A stretch of 64,000 nt of DNA from a bacterium ADurb.Bin157 (GCA_002070375.1 MWDD01000004.1:50776-114775); one strand, 5' to 3'; positions 47,017 to 57,300 are shown, numbered from the stretch's first letter. Notes: generated from the sequence alone by a model not told the origin. Numbers and translations: made by a program.

Positions 47017-47088
47017 GCATTAAAATTTTAGTTGCCTTAATTGTAATATTATAGGATTCTGTAATACAGTTATTTTGCGGAGAATAAT

Positions 47089-48015
47089 ATGACTCAAAAA
47101 CGCTTAAAAGAAGTGACAGAAGCTATATTAAGATCGGTCATGAACAAAGAAGTTGCGGTTCAGCATTTCGACAGTAGTCCCTTGCCCGATAAAGAATCGA
47201 TTTACAAGATTATATCTGACATTTTTATTATTTTGTTTCCCGGTTATTTTGGTTACGCCGATATGTCTTTTGATTCTATTGAAATGCGCATTAGCTACAG
47301 AATTGCAAGGGTTTATGAGTATTTGAAACCACAGGTCTACAGAGAGTTGATTCACGAATGCCGTAATTACCGGACGCCTTGTGGTACGTGTGATAAGGCA
47401 TCTGAAGCATTTGTATTAGAATTTTTGGGATATATACCCAATCTGAGAAAAAAGCTTGAATCTGATGTTAAGGCTGCTTATAAAAATGACCCTGCCGCAG
47501 GTTCTTTTGACGAAATAATATTCAGTTATCCCGGATTGGAAGCAATTTCTGTGCATAGAGTCGCTAATTTTTTCTATAACAGGGGTTTGCGTGTTATTCC
47601 GAGAATTATGTCCGAATGGGCGCACTCGAAAACCGGTGTTGATATACATCCTGGGGCAACAATAGGCGAAAGCTTTTTTATCGATCATGGAACCGGCGTT
47701 GTAATCGGTGAGACAACGGTGATCGGCAACAATGTTACCATATATCAGGGCGTTACTCTCGGAGCGTTGAATTTTCCCCGCGACAGTGAGGGTAAAATAA
47801 TCAGAGACGCAAAACGCCACCCAACCATCTGCGATTCTGTAATTATTTATGCAGGTGCAACCATTTTGGGTGGTTCAACAGAAATCGGATCACGTTCTGT
47901 GATAGGCGGCAACGTGTGGTTGACTGAGTCTGTTCCGCCTGATTCAAAGGTTTTAATAGCAGACAGCGGTTTGAAAATATTTCATAAAAAACATCACTTA
48001 GATAAAAATCAATAA
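47089..48015 (+). CDS. cysE: Serine O-acetyltransferase
   Basis: Makes O-acetylserine from serine and acetyl-CoA, the first step of cysteine synthesis. The 308-residue protein has an N-terminal helical domain (about 1-190) and a left-handed beta-helix with the SAT signature: HPGATIGESFFIDHGTGVVIGE, then NVTIYQGVTLGAL and a closing VIGGNVWLTESVP. The long N-terminal domain resembles the SrpH/EpsC-like bacterial serine acetyltransferases rather than the short E. coli form. The start at 47089 has GGAG upstream. It is followed by cysK after 14 bases. Confidence 0.92.
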   Translation: MTQKRLKEVTEAILRSVMNKEVAVQHFDSSPLPDKESIYKIISDIFIILFPGYFGYADMSFDSIEMRISYRIARVYEYLKPQVYRELIHECRNYRTPCGTCDKASEAFVLEFLGYIPNLRKKLESDVKAAYKNDPAAGSFDEIIFSYPGLEAISVHRVANFFYNRGLRVIPRIMSEWAHSKTGVDIHPGATIGESFFIDHGTGVVIGETTVIGNNVTIYQGVTLGALNFPRDSEGKIIRDAKRHPTICDSVIIYAGATILGGSTEIGSRSVIGGNVWLTESVPPDSKVLIADSGLKIFHKKHHLDKNQ

Positions 48016-48029
48016 GAAGGATGCTTACA

Positions 48030-48935
48030 ATGGATAATCTTAGCAGAATCGGCAATACTTCGTTAGTTCGTCTTAGCTCTATAACAGCCCCGGGCTTTAA
48101 TATTTACGCTAAAGTCGAGTCTTCTAATCCCGGCGGTTCAGTAAAAGATCGCGTAGCTCTTGCTATGATTAAAGAGGCAGAAAAACAGGGCAAAATTTTC
48201 CCTTCTTGCACTTTGGTAGAGCCCACATCAGGGAATACCGGCATTGGCCTCGCCATGGTTGCGGCAGCTTACAACATCAAGCTTATTTTGACGATGCCTG
48301 AAACAATGAGCATAGAACGACGCAAACTTATGTCGGCGTATGGTGCTGAAATAGTTTTAACAAGCGGAAAAGATGGCATGAAAGGCGCGATTGCAAAAGC
48401 GCAGGAAATTGTTTGCGAAACACCGGGCGCATTTATGGCCGATCAGTTTTCGAATTCGGCAAACCCTGCTGCTCACGAAGAAACAACCGGCCCTGAAATA
48501 ATCAGAGACTTAAAAGGCATTAAAATCGATGCTTTTATTTTTGTCGTTGGAACAGGCGGAACACTGACCGGAGTGGGAAGGGCTTTGCGCAAAGAAGGCA
48601 TCAATGCGCCTATTATTGCCGTTGAACCTGCCGATTCACCTGTGATTTCAGGGGGAAAGCCGGGGCCTCATAAGATACAAGGAATTGGTGCAGGATTTGT
48701 GCCTCTAAACCTTGATACTTCCCTTATAGCCGAGATTATAAAAGTCGAAAACGAAGAGGCTTTTGAATGGGCAAGAAAGCTTGCAAAACAAGAAGGCATA
48801 TTGGCGGGTATCAGCTCAGGAGCAGCGTTGTGCGCATGTATGAAATACAGAGCTTTACATTCGGATAAGCCTTTGAATTTGGTGACTTTGTTTCCCGATA
48901 GCGGCGAACGATATCTTTCTACAGAATTATTTTAA
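48030..48935 (+). CDS. cysK: Cysteine synthase (O-acetylserine thiol-lyase)
   Basis: Converts O-acetylserine and sulfide to cysteine with PLP. The 301-residue protein has the PLP lysine in NPGGSVKDRVALAMI (about 33-48), the substrate loop EPTSGNTGIGLAMV, the phosphate-binding GTGGTLTGVGR, and the closing GISSGAALC. The start ATG 48030 has AAGAAGG nine bases upstream; the ATG three codons earlier lies directly on that site, so it is too close. It pairs with cysE, which together form a complete two-step cysteine pathway. Confidence 0.95.
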   Translation: MDNLSRIGNTSLVRLSSITAPGFNIYAKVESSNPGGSVKDRVALAMIKEAEKQGKIFPSCTLVEPTSGNTGIGLAMVAAAYNIKLILTMPETMSIERRKLMSAYGAEIVLTSGKDGMKGAIAKAQEIVCETPGAFMADQFSNSANPAAHEETTGPEIIRDLKGIKIDAFIFVVGTGGTLTGVGRALRKEGINAPIIAVEPADSPVISGGKPGPHKIQGIGAGFVPLNLDTSLIAEIIKVENEEAFEWARKLAKQEGILAGISSGAALCACMKYRALHSDKPLNLVTLFPDSGERYLSTELF

Positions 48936-49003
48936 ATAAATCATTAAAGATTTTAAGGAAATACCCGATTGTGAAACTGAAGTTTTACTGATTGGGGAAT
49001 TCT

Positions 49004-49351
49004 ATGCCTATTTTAAGAATAAAACGCAGTTCCTTCTCTGTGACGGCAGTGGGGGGCTTGCTGGTGTTGTTGCTGCTTTTAAGTGGATGTGGCAATTCTT
49101 CCCCGGATGAAGAGAGGTATTATGAGCGTGAACTTGCTGCTATGAGAAAACAAGAGCTGGCCCAAGAGGCCGCTGAAGCAGAAAAAAAAGCTGCTTTACG
49201 AGATGGGTATCCCTGGCGAGCCTCCAAAAAAGATGATTCTTGTTTGCCATCCAGATTAAAAACACTGGAAAATCGACTCGATAATGAGATAAAATGTTTA
49301 AATGAAACAGTGCATGGGAAAAAATCAAGCAGATATAAATTTAGAGAATAA
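49004..49351 (+). CDS. Small lipoprotein with charged helix
   Basis: A 115-residue protein starting at ATG 49004 with GGGGA upstream. It has a signal peptide with the lipobox LSGC (Cys about residue 29), followed by a strongly charged Glu/Lys/Ala-rich helix (YYERELAAMRKQELAQEAAE) and a short helix. It is likely anchored in the outer or inner membrane. Its family is unknown. It is followed after one base by the HEAT-repeat protein gene, so the pair may act together. Confidence 0.65.
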   Translation: MPILRIKRSSFSVTAVGGLLVLLLLLSGCGNSSPDEERYYERELAAMRKQELAQEAAEAEKKAALRDGYPWRASKKDDSCLPSRLKTLENRLDNEIKCLNETVHGKKSSRYKFRE

Positions 49352-49352
49352 C

Positions 49353-51362
49353 ATGAAATTGTCTTTAAAAGGTTTATTGAACTTATTTTTGGTCTTTTTG
49401 CTGCTTTTCGCTTGCATGCATCCGGCTGTTTTATTCGGCTTAGACGATGTCGATATAGTGGCGACCGATGACGAATTTGTTGAAGATTTTGAAGAAGCGG
49501 AAGACGAAATGGGCGAGATCCCCGAAGGAGAAGTTTCGAGCGCCCCATCAGGGAGCGAGGCTTACGAAAATGATTCGGGTGAAGCACCTCTCGAAAAAAT
49601 TACTCCCGATATATTGGCGAAGCTTTCCGGAAGCTTTCGTGGCCTACTTGCCGCAAAAAAGTATAATCGAATACTGGACGACTTGGCTTTGTATGATGAC
49701 CCCGACAGATATGAAGAATTAGCGCGTTATTCACTGCTGTCTTATATAGGGTTAGAAAACTGGAACAGGGTTAACGCGGCGACAAATGCCTATGAAAGAG
49801 CTCAAGGGCATGATGCGGACCTTTTGGCCTATGCGCGCGGTCTGTATTATATGAATATTAAGAAACCTGATTATGCAAAAGCTACCGGCTTTTTGAAAAA
49901 AGCAATAAACGGCAAATCTAAAGAATATAAAGGGCTTGCTTCTTCTGCTTACAACAGTTGTTTGCTGAAGCAATACTGGTATTTGGCTGTAGTTGCCCTG
50001 TTAGCGGTGCCGCTTGGGCTTATGTTCGCGGTAAAGCTGCTCAAACGCAAGAAAGTTAAGAGAATTGAAATTAATATTGATGAGCCGGTTCAGCATAAAC
50101 CTGCTCAGACAAAGCCTGAGCCAAAGCCCGTGCAACCAAAGCCGATTGAGCCGAAACCGGTAATTCATTACGAGCCGATTGTTCCTGGCGAAAAGGAATC
50201 GGAAGAGCCTCTTAGCAATGAATCGTCTGTTTGTGACGTTAGCAACGATCCGGCAGAAGCCTCTGCACAAGAAGATATGTCTGTGCAAGAAGAGGAACCG
50301 GTTATAAGTGAAGAACATTATGAAGATCCGTTAGAAGCAGCACGCAGAATTGAAAATGAATTAAAGAAATCTAAGCAAATTATACAAAGCAAGACTGCGG
50401 TTGAGCCGCCTGTTAATAAGACCCGTGAGTCTGAGCCCGATAATTTGTTCGAAAAAGAAGTCAAGGACAGAGAAGATAAAGAAAATGCGATTAAGTTGAT
50501 TAAAAACGAGAAAAACTCACAAATTGATCCTGAAATAGAGATAATATGGGAAACTCTGAGCAAAAAAGCTTTGGAAAGTCATATTGAGCCATTAACAAGA
50601 GAAGAGATAGAAACAAATGTTTTTGCATCCGCTAACAAACAAGATATTTCTAAGCAGTTTTATACAGACGATTTATCTCTTGATCTTTCTGAAGAAGCTT
50701 TGAGAGAAGACTTGGTCGGTAAGTTGAAAATGCTTGCCATTTCGGATGGCGAATTGCGCGAATTGTTGGCTCAGAAGAATCCTGCACATATTCCTGCGAT
50801 TATTGAGTATATAATGACAAGACCCGAGCCTGTGAGGTTGGCTTTTATTGCAAGAGAAATCGGGCATTACCGAGATGCGGCTGTTATTGATACCTTAGAG
50901 ACTCTTTTGTATAATAACGATGAGAGAGTTGTCTTGGCGGCTATTCAAGGTCTTGAAAATTCAAGGCACCCTTCGGCAGTGCTTTTGCTTTGCGGTTTTA
51001 TACGTTCAGACATTCCTTTACTGGCTCAAGCGGCTCGTTCGGCATTAACAAAATTCGGGGCGGTTTTAATTATTGAAGCAATGCAAAATTTACAAGCTCA
51101 CTCCGACGAAAAAATAAAAGAGGCGGCTATATTTGTTCTTTCGCGAATGAAAGGTTCTGCCGTTGAAGATTTGCTGAAAAAAATGCTTCTTGATAAATCT
51201 GAAGAAATACGATGTAAAGCCATTTTAGCCATGTCTTTTCAAAAAAATCCGCTTTACGCCGAAACTCTCAGGGAGTTTTTCAGAACCGCTACCGGTAAAG
51301 ATAAGTCACTTGCCCGAAAAGCAATTGTTTATCTTCAGAGCTTTGCAAGCAAGAATAATTAA
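49353..51362 (+). CDS. Membrane protein with HEAT-repeat C-terminus
   Basis: A 669-residue protein from ATG 49353, one base after the lipoprotein stop. A signal peptide (about 8-32), an acidic segment (about 35-75), TPR-like helices (about 80-205), a membrane helix (about 210-232), a Pro/Lys/Glu-rich linker (about 240-430), and then HEAT-like repeats (about 480-665: VRLAFIAREIGHYRDAAV, RVVLAAIQGLENSRHPSAV, IKEAAIFVLSRMKGSAV). The HEAT part should be cytosolic, since the linker follows the membrane helix. It reads as a scaffold between envelope and cytosol. The 3' end overlaps the convergent sensor gene by four bases. Confidence 0.72.
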   Translation: MKLSLKGLLNLFLVFLLLFACMHPAVLFGLDDVDIVATDDEFVEDFEEAEDEMGEIPEGEVSSAPSGSEAYENDSGEAPLEKITPDILAKLSGSFRGLLAAKKYNRILDDLALYDDPDRYEELARYSLLSYIGLENWNRVNAATNAYERAQGHDADLLAYARGLYYMNIKKPDYAKATGFLKKAINGKSKEYKGLASSAYNSCLLKQYWYLAVVALLAVPLGLMFAVKLLKRKKVKRIEINIDEPVQHKPAQTKPEPKPVQPKPIEPKPVIHYEPIVPGEKESEEPLSNESSVCDVSNDPAEASAQEDMSVQEEEPVISEEHYEDPLEAARRIENELKKSKQIIQSKTAVEPPVNKTRESEPDNLFEKEVKDREDKENAIKLIKNEKNSQIDPEIEIIWETLSKKALESHIEPLTREEIETNVFASANKQDISKQFYTDDLSLDLSEEALREDLVGKLKMLAISDGELRELLAQKNPAHIPAIIEYIMTRPEPVRLAFIAREIGHYRDAAVIDTLETLLYNNDERVVLAAIQGLENSRHPSAVLLLCGFIRSDIPLLAQAARSALTKFGAVLIIEAMQNLQAHSDEKIKEAAIFVLSRMKGSAVEDLLKKMLLDKSEEIRCKAILAMSFQKNPLYAETLREFFRTATGKDKSLARKAIVYLQSFASKNN

Positions 51363-54300
51363 ATTCTGTTTTGAATTGTTAAGATAGTTATATCTTCTTG
51401 CCAAGGCATTTTCATCGCGATTTCATTAAGATTTTCAAGTATATCTTTTGCTAAATTTTTAGATTCTGAGTTATGTCGGTTTTCTACTACTTGCAAAAAG
51501 GCTTCGTGACCTATTTTCTTCCCGTTTTTGTCTGTAAGCCCCGTTGCTCCCTCAGAATACAATACTATTGTTTGTTTTTCTATGTTGATTTTGTGTTTGC
51601 TATATTTTGTATTTTTGTTTATTCCCAGAGGTGTTGACGGAAGGCTGATAAATTTTTTGTTTTTAGTTTTGTTGTCAATACATATCGGATATGGATAACC
51701 GGCATTTGAAAATAACACAGCATCGTTTGTGGGGTCAATTATTCCTATTAGTGCGGTTATCAGATGGCCCTTTTCGTAGTATGGGATAAAAATTTGGTTT
51801 AGCTTCTCTAATATTTGTTCGGGGCTAAATGGAAAGGTCGGACATAAGAGAGTAAAGGCTGTTTTAATCATTGATATCAGATAAGTTGCGGACATATCGT
51901 TGCCGGTTACTTTTGCGGCAATAAATGCGTATGTTCCCTGCTTAAGCTGAATATAGTCATAAAAGTCGCTTGCAACTATTTTAGAACAAGAGTTTGCGGT
52001 TAATATTATATAGCTTCCGCATCTGAATTCCTGTTCAGGGAATAGCAAAGTTCTGATTCGGTTTGTAATGTTATGTTTTTCTATCGTTTCTGCGGCTTTA
52101 TTACATTCTTTTGCCAGTATTCCAAATTCATTCAAAGACCTTACGGGGATTCTGTATTCATAGTTTTGCGATGCAAAAGCTTTTATCCCGGTAACCAGAT
52201 CATTGATGGGAATAATTATAAGCTTTGTCATCATAATTGACAGAATGATTCCGGCCAGTACAAAAACGGAGAAGAAAATAATTGTTGTTGTAAGATCTTT
52301 ATAAAAAATAGCTCTGATTTTATCTTCAGGTGTTATAGAAATTAAAAGGTAATGTTTTAAAAATGAGCATCTAAGTACGCTTACATATGAGTCTTTTCCA
52401 TCAATTAACATTTTGTGTGTGAAGGTTTTGCTGTCGCCCTTGCTTCTTTTAATAATTGCTTCAAATTTTTTGAATTCATCGATTCGAGGAAAATTCGGGG
52501 CGAATTGATGTCCTGAAATAGCTGCGATTTTATTGTTGCAATATTCGTCATCATAAAATATATTTTTTTGAGTTTTTGCAAATATATCAGTCAGATATTC
52601 TCGCTCGAACAGTATTAGATCTATAAGCATCACATAGCAATACCACGCTTCTTTGTTAAGGGGGCCCGGCAAAATGTCTATATACCCTAAGATAATTTCA
52701 TCGATTCCCTGAATTGTTGTGAATTTTGAAATATTTGTGTGCGCAGACTGAAATAACGATTGGGTTGTTGATTCAATAATAGAATCAACTATCAGAGTTG
52801 AAGGGCTTCTTTTAATTGGTGTAGATATGCCTTTAGAATTGTTGTAGAAATCCATTGCCGACAAAGCTGTGCTCGAAAGTAAAATCCTGAAGTTGTTGTT
52901 TTCAGAAGTTACGGAATCTTCTTGCGCAATATTTTTAAATTCAATATTTTCAAAAAGTGCTTGGCGGTGTCTTTCTGAAATTGTGGCATTTCGGGCTGTC
53001 CATGTTTCATAAATCTTTTCTTTTTCTTCTGACGAAAGACTCATGTGTCTTCTTATTTCGGCGCCGGTCAGCTCGGTGTTATAAAGAATTTCAGTCTGAG
53101 ATGATATTAAATGGAAGCTGTCGCATAGATAGTTTTTATAGACAGAATCAGCGATTTGAATAAGTTTTTTTGGGTTTGCTGTGTGTTTTTTTAATCGATT
53201 TGTGAGTTTTTTAAATTCAACCAATTTTGATGTTAGGAATCTGTCAAAGCCCTTATCGGTTTCAGAAAGCTTACGATAGCTTTTCATCTGTTCTTCTAGC
53301 AATATTCTGTGCTCGAGTTTATATAAATATTGAACAGCCAAAAATATTGCAGCCAAAAGCGGCAAACCGTAGCATAGTGAAAACAGCGCTATTAGGCGTT
53401 GCTTCATGTTATAGCGGTAAAAAATGTTTTTTATAAACGCAGAATATGTGATTTTTGAAAATAAAACTGTAGCTACAAGATAAAAAAAGGCTATCAACGA
53501 AAGACTGGGATATGGAAGGGGTGCGGCATTGAAGGCGCTTATCAAAATAGCACCCGAATCTGTTTTATGAAGGGTAAAAATTTTGTTTTTTAACCGGAAA
53601 GAATTTGTCGGATACTGTTGGAAATAGTCAGACAAAACTTCGGCTGTAATATTATCTGCTTCTTTCGGCAATACAGAAAGGGAATCTGTTATGAAGCCAT
53701 AATTTTGTGGGTTCTTTTTTGTGAGAGTATCTTTAAGAATAAAAGACTGAGTAATTTTTTCGGAATGAACAAAAATTAATATTCCTGCCACAAACTTACT
53801 TTTAATCGTTTTGTCATAGTTGAAATAGCAAAAGGAATATTTGTCGGGGTTGCCAAGTTCAATAACAGTGTTGGGCTTGTTCTGAACTCTGTTGAGTATT
53901 AATTCGGGAGCAGGAAAAACTTTGCCGATTTTTTTTATTTCTTCATCTTGAAGCTGTTGTTTTTGGGTTGAATCTTTTTGATTTTCGGCTAAATCGTTGC
54001 GGGTTTTATTTATCAGCTCAAAAAACAACTTGTGTTCGGGTGTGTTTTTATTATTTTCGCTAATTTCAAAGCTTCCGTCAAAAAGATAAATGTCCAGTGA
54101 ATCTTTCGGCCAATTTTTTTTGAAATCGGCCACTATGGTTTCAAGTGCTTCTGTCCCAAATCTAAGCCCTTTAAATTGCTTATAAAGATTGTCGAATTTA
54201 GGATGCCAATATCTTGTAGGGGTTGCATCATAAGAGTAAGAGATTAAATCATTCGCTGCTTGGTCTTGTATCAATCCATTTTCTCGGGATTGATATTCAT

Positions 54301-54445
54301 TTATGAACATGTAAATACCTGACCAAAAAACTATTGAAGGAATTAGCCAAGCAAAAAGAAAAACAAATCCCCAACGTAAAAATTTGTTTTCGGATACTAA
54401 TTTTTTTATGGCTTTAAAAGCAGAGATCGGGGATAATTTGCTCAT
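51359..54445 (-). CDS. Membrane sensor with HAMP and divergent PP2C (SpoIIE-type) phosphatase domain
   Basis: A 1028-residue protein. One N-terminal membrane helix (about 24-48), an extracytoplasmic section (about 50-310), several helices (about 315-375), a second extracytoplasmic section (about 380-695), a further helix (about 705-730), HAMP (about 730-785: IPINDLVTGIKAFASQN), and a C-terminal SpoIIE-like domain (about 810-1028). The motif ASDFYDY keeps the first Asp, but the usual IADVSGHG is IAAKVTGND, where Asp is replaced by Lys, and YTDG is YSEG. Catalysis is therefore doubtful. It is coupled by ATGA to the gene upstream. Confidence 0.8.
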   Translation of the reverse strand: MSKLSPISAFKAIKKLVSENKFLRWGFVFLFAWLIPSIVFWSGIYMFINEYQSRENGLIQDQAANDLISYSYDATPTRYWHPKFDNLYKQFKGLRFGTEALETIVADFKKNWPKDSLDIYLFDGSFEISENNKNTPEHKLFFELINKTRNDLAENQKDSTQKQQLQDEEIKKIGKVFPAPELILNRVQNKPNTVIELGNPDKYSFCYFNYDKTIKSKFVAGILIFVHSEKITQSFILKDTLTKKNPQNYGFITDSLSVLPKEADNITAEVLSDYFQQYPTNSFRLKNKIFTLHKTDSGAILISAFNAAPLPYPSLSLIAFFYLVATVLFSKITYSAFIKNIFYRYNMKQRLIALFSLCYGLPLLAAIFLAVQYLYKLEHRILLEEQMKSYRKLSETDKGFDRFLTSKLVEFKKLTNRLKKHTANPKKLIQIADSVYKNYLCDSFHLISSQTEILYNTELTGAEIRRHMSLSSEEKEKIYETWTARNATISERHRQALFENIEFKNIAQEDSVTSENNNFRILLSSTALSAMDFYNNSKGISTPIKRSPSTLIVDSIIESTTQSLFQSAHTNISKFTTIQGIDEIILGYIDILPGPLNKEAWYCYVMLIDLILFEREYLTDIFAKTQKNIFYDDEYCNNKIAAISGHQFAPNFPRIDEFKKFEAIIKRSKGDSKTFTHKMLIDGKDSYVSVLRCSFLKHYLLISITPEDKIRAIFYKDLTTTIIFFSVFVLAGIILSIMMTKLIIIPINDLVTGIKAFASQNYEYRIPVRSLNEFGILAKECNKAAETIEKHNITNRIRTLLFPEQEFRCGSYIILTANSCSKIVASDFYDYIQLKQGTYAFIAAKVTGNDMSATYLISMIKTAFTLLCPTFPFSPEQILEKLNQIFIPYYEKGHLITALIGIIDPTNDAVLFSNAGYPYPICIDNKTKNKKFISLPSTPLGINKNTKYSKHKINIEKQTIVLYSEGATGLTDKNGKKIGHEAFLQVVENRHNSESKNLAKDILENLNEIAMKMPWQEDITILTIQNRI

Positions 54446-57300
54446 TGTATTGCACCTTTGTTAAATCTGATTGATACAATGCTTGCACAATCATTTTCTT
54501 TTGTCGCCGAATCGGGAAGTGCTTTTTGTATGCTTTCTGCCAAGTTTTCATGATCTTTATAGTTTTTGATAATTTCTAAAATAGTATTGATACAATTAAA
54601 AGCCGGCGATACTGCCGCAACAATCATTCCTTCTTCAATTTCCAGTTCAATGTTTTTAGAATCATAAAATTCTTTGCTGTCCGGTGAAGATTTAATTAAT
54701 TCTATAATTTCAGATTCTTTGTTTTTATACACAACTAAAAGTTTGATTTCTCCGCAACCGCTGAAAAACAATTTGTTTTCATCATGCTTAATGTGCATCA
54801 TCAGTATGTCAGCATCAAAAGGTTTTCTTAAATTAATTCTGAAATATTCAACCAGATCTTTTATGCAGTGGTAGGCAGAATAAACATTCAGATCTTCAAA
54901 AATGAGCTTAATGGCCATTTTAGATACAGACAAAATTAAAGAGCTTTCTAAGTCTTGTTGTTTACCTCTGATCAAGAAAGCGTATGAAGTGTTTTCATCT
55001 ACCGCTTTGTAGTTATATATTTCTTGTTCTTGATTGCCTTTAGCTATTTGAAAACCGTCTAGGTCGGTAAAACTGTTGGCAATAGGGGTTGTGGGAAGCA
55101 AATGCTTTTTTATGACTTCTGCTTCGGTAAATTCTGTCGTTTTGAGAACAAAGTCTGCAAGACCTGTTGAAATGCTTTCAAGTTTGTTTCTTTCTGTAAA
55201 TGCAATTATTTCACTGTTACTCCGTTTTCCGCTTTTTATCGTTTCAATACTATCTGCAAGCTTTTTAAGCGGATAAAACAGGGTCTTTATTAAAAAAATG
55301 GTTACAATGCATATGAAAATCATTGTTATTGCTATTGCCGCAAAGTAATATTTATCAAAAGAAGTGGGCTCTTGAGCAATTTTATCAGACGGCATCAGCA
55401 AAAATAAATTAAAATCTTTTAGATTATGACCCGGCATCCCGGCTACAAGAACTCTTTTTGTGCCAAATAAGCCTGACTTGAAACTTGACATTTTTGTTTG
55501 ATTTATAAGGTCATGCAGTTTCCAAAGGGGCTCTTCTAGAATAAATGAGTATCTGGGAAAATAGGCTGTTTTTTCTATGTGATTTTTAGGAAATGCCACA
55601 AGTTGGAATCCGGTGTTTCTTTCTATGGTTTGGCCCGTAAGTTCGAGGTATCTAAGCTGTAGCTTTCGCGGTTCGTGAATAATAAAAAGACATCCCTTTG
55701 CAATATTATTTTCGTCAATTATCAGATCTATGAAAGAAAGTGTTTCTTCGGTGTCAAAAAGGACATATTGAAAATTAGACCTGTTAAATAGGATGCCGCC
55801 AACCGGTTTTCCCGAAACAGCTTTAAACGATTCTTTTTCAAAAACTGCTTCAGACTTATTGACTCTTGATGAATTATACAATTCAAGCAGCTGTTCACTT
55901 ATAGAGAGCAGAAGGCCAAAATACTTGTTTTCTGCGGTTCCTGATTGGGGGCTTTTAAGTGCCGGCGCCATAAATTCATACTTGTTGTCGCTGTTTATGT
56001 ATCCCGCAAATGCTATATTTTCATCGGCTCTAGCCGAAATTAACGGTGAAAGTATTTCATTTATTTGAGCATTGGGTTTTGAAAGGGACTTTACCATGTG
56101 TCTGTATTGTTTTTGCAGATCATGGTAGGAAAAATTAAAGTTTTTATCGGCTTTTTCTAATATTTGGATTGCTTTTAATTTGTGGTCTTCAACTAACGAT
56201 CTTTGTTTTTCGGCCTTATATATACCCGATCCGGCAATAAATATTATTGCTCCTAATCCGGAGGCAAAGAATACCAAAATAAGAAAATGCATCGTTGCAG
56301 ATACGATAAACTTAACTTTGAATACGTTTTTCCATATGACCAATAAAAATATTGTGGGCAAAATGCATTTTAAAATGTCAAAAAAACGTATAACGTAATT
56401 TGGAGGAGGGCGCATGACTCGGCTGCATACGAGGCGAATCCCTTCCATTGTGTCGCTTACGGAAAAAAGTTCGTTTTTTATGCTGAAAGTTGAGGTTAAA
56501 TTGGGAGTGGAAAGTATTTTCAAGCCTTTTTTACTCAGCTTTTTGCCCGGTGAACATTTATTTTTCAAACTGTCATTTAAGTCAATGTGGCAGAAGGTAA
56601 AATTTTTGTCGGTTTTGCTGTTTAAGAATTCCAGGGCCATATCTGCGAGTTTATGATTGTTTATTTGTTCTGTATTAACCCAGGCTATGAAATTACCTGT
56701 TTTGCCGTCTGAAAACTTTGTTTCAAAAAAGGCGCCGAATTTTTTTAGACCGATTCCTTGAAAACTGACGAGGGTCTCGGGAGTTTGAGCAAGCGAGTAA
56801 ACAGTATGGCTATTTCCCGAAAACAGACCGGCAATTGATAATTCTTCTTTTGACAGCACCAGGTCAGGCTTATGAGAGAGCTTTTTAATGATTTTTAGAT
56901 AGCTTTCGGACGCTCTTTTTTTTGTGGTTTTGCCCTTGGGCCAATCTATTCTTGTGCCTGACGAATCAAAGAGGCAAAACTCAATTTCATCATTCACTGA
57001 CGGCGGTTTAATATTATTTATATCGGATTCCCATAAGAAAGAATCGTTCAAACGCCTTAATAATGTTTGATAAAAAGTGTTCGGCTCAGCCAACCTCGCC
57101 ATGTGTGCCGTAAATTCAGACATTTCGTCAAAGTCTGCGGCATTTTGTTCTTCGGTGCGAATTCTTTGGTAAGTAGACAAAATAAACCATATTGTTATCA
57201 GCAATAAAGTTACAAGCGAAAAAATATAAAAGCTGTTTCCTGCAATTTTGTCGTAGAGCTTATCAGCTTTATTATTTAATTTTGATACAGACTCGACCAT
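54442..57300 (-). CDS. Membrane sensor with PP2C-like pseudophosphatase domain
   Basis: A 952-residue relative of the downstream sensor with the same plan: N-terminal helix, extracytoplasmic part (about 50-310), helices (about 315-375), second extracytoplasmic part, membrane helix (about 655-680), a HAMP-like segment (FYPLKKLADSIETIKSGK), then a C-terminal domain of about 200 residues. There the phosphatase fold can be followed (FQIAKGNQEQEIYNY, EEGMIVAAV, NDCASIVSIRF), but every recognisable metal-binding Asp has gone. A start at ATG 57300 or TTG 57336 is possible; neither has a good ribosome site. It probably signals by binding rather than by catalysis. Confidence 0.75.
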   Translation of the reverse strand: MVESVSKLNNKADKLYDKIAGNSFYIFSLVTLLLITIWFILSTYQRIRTEEQNAADFDEMSEFTAHMARLAEPNTFYQTLLRRLNDSFLWESDINNIKPPSVNDEIEFCLFDSSGTRIDWPKGKTTKKRASESYLKIIKKLSHKPDLVLSKEELSIAGLFSGNSHTVYSLAQTPETLVSFQGIGLKKFGAFFETKFSDGKTGNFIAWVNTEQINNHKLADMALEFLNSKTDKNFTFCHIDLNDSLKNKCSPGKKLSKKGLKILSTPNLTSTFSIKNELFSVSDTMEGIRLVCSRVMRPPPNYVIRFFDILKCILPTIFLLVIWKNVFKVKFIVSATMHFLILVFFASGLGAIIFIAGSGIYKAEKQRSLVEDHKLKAIQILEKADKNFNFSYHDLQKQYRHMVKSLSKPNAQINEILSPLISARADENIAFAGYINSDNKYEFMAPALKSPQSGTAENKYFGLLLSISEQLLELYNSSRVNKSEAVFEKESFKAVSGKPVGGILFNRSNFQYVLFDTEETLSFIDLIIDENNIAKGCLFIIHEPRKLQLRYLELTGQTIERNTGFQLVAFPKNHIEKTAYFPRYSFILEEPLWKLHDLINQTKMSSFKSGLFGTKRVLVAGMPGHNLKDFNLFLLMPSDKIAQEPTSFDKYYFAAIAITMIFICIVTIFLIKTLFYPLKKLADSIETIKSGKRSNSEIIAFTERNKLESISTGLADFVLKTTEFTEAEVIKKHLLPTTPIANSFTDLDGFQIAKGNQEQEIYNYKAVDENTSYAFLIRGKQQDLESSLILSVSKMAIKLIFEDLNVYSAYHCIKDLVEYFRINLRKPFDADILMMHIKHDENKLFFSGCGEIKLLVVYKNKESEIIELIKSSPDSKEFYDSKNIELEIEEGMIVAAVSPAFNCINTILEIIKNYKDHENLAESIQKALPDSATKENDCASIVSIRFNKGAIQ

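Noticed and set aside
46952..47020. Longer N-terminus for the small acidic protein
   Set aside because: It would begin upstream of the predicted start of transcription, and the AAGGGAG site fits ATG 46951.
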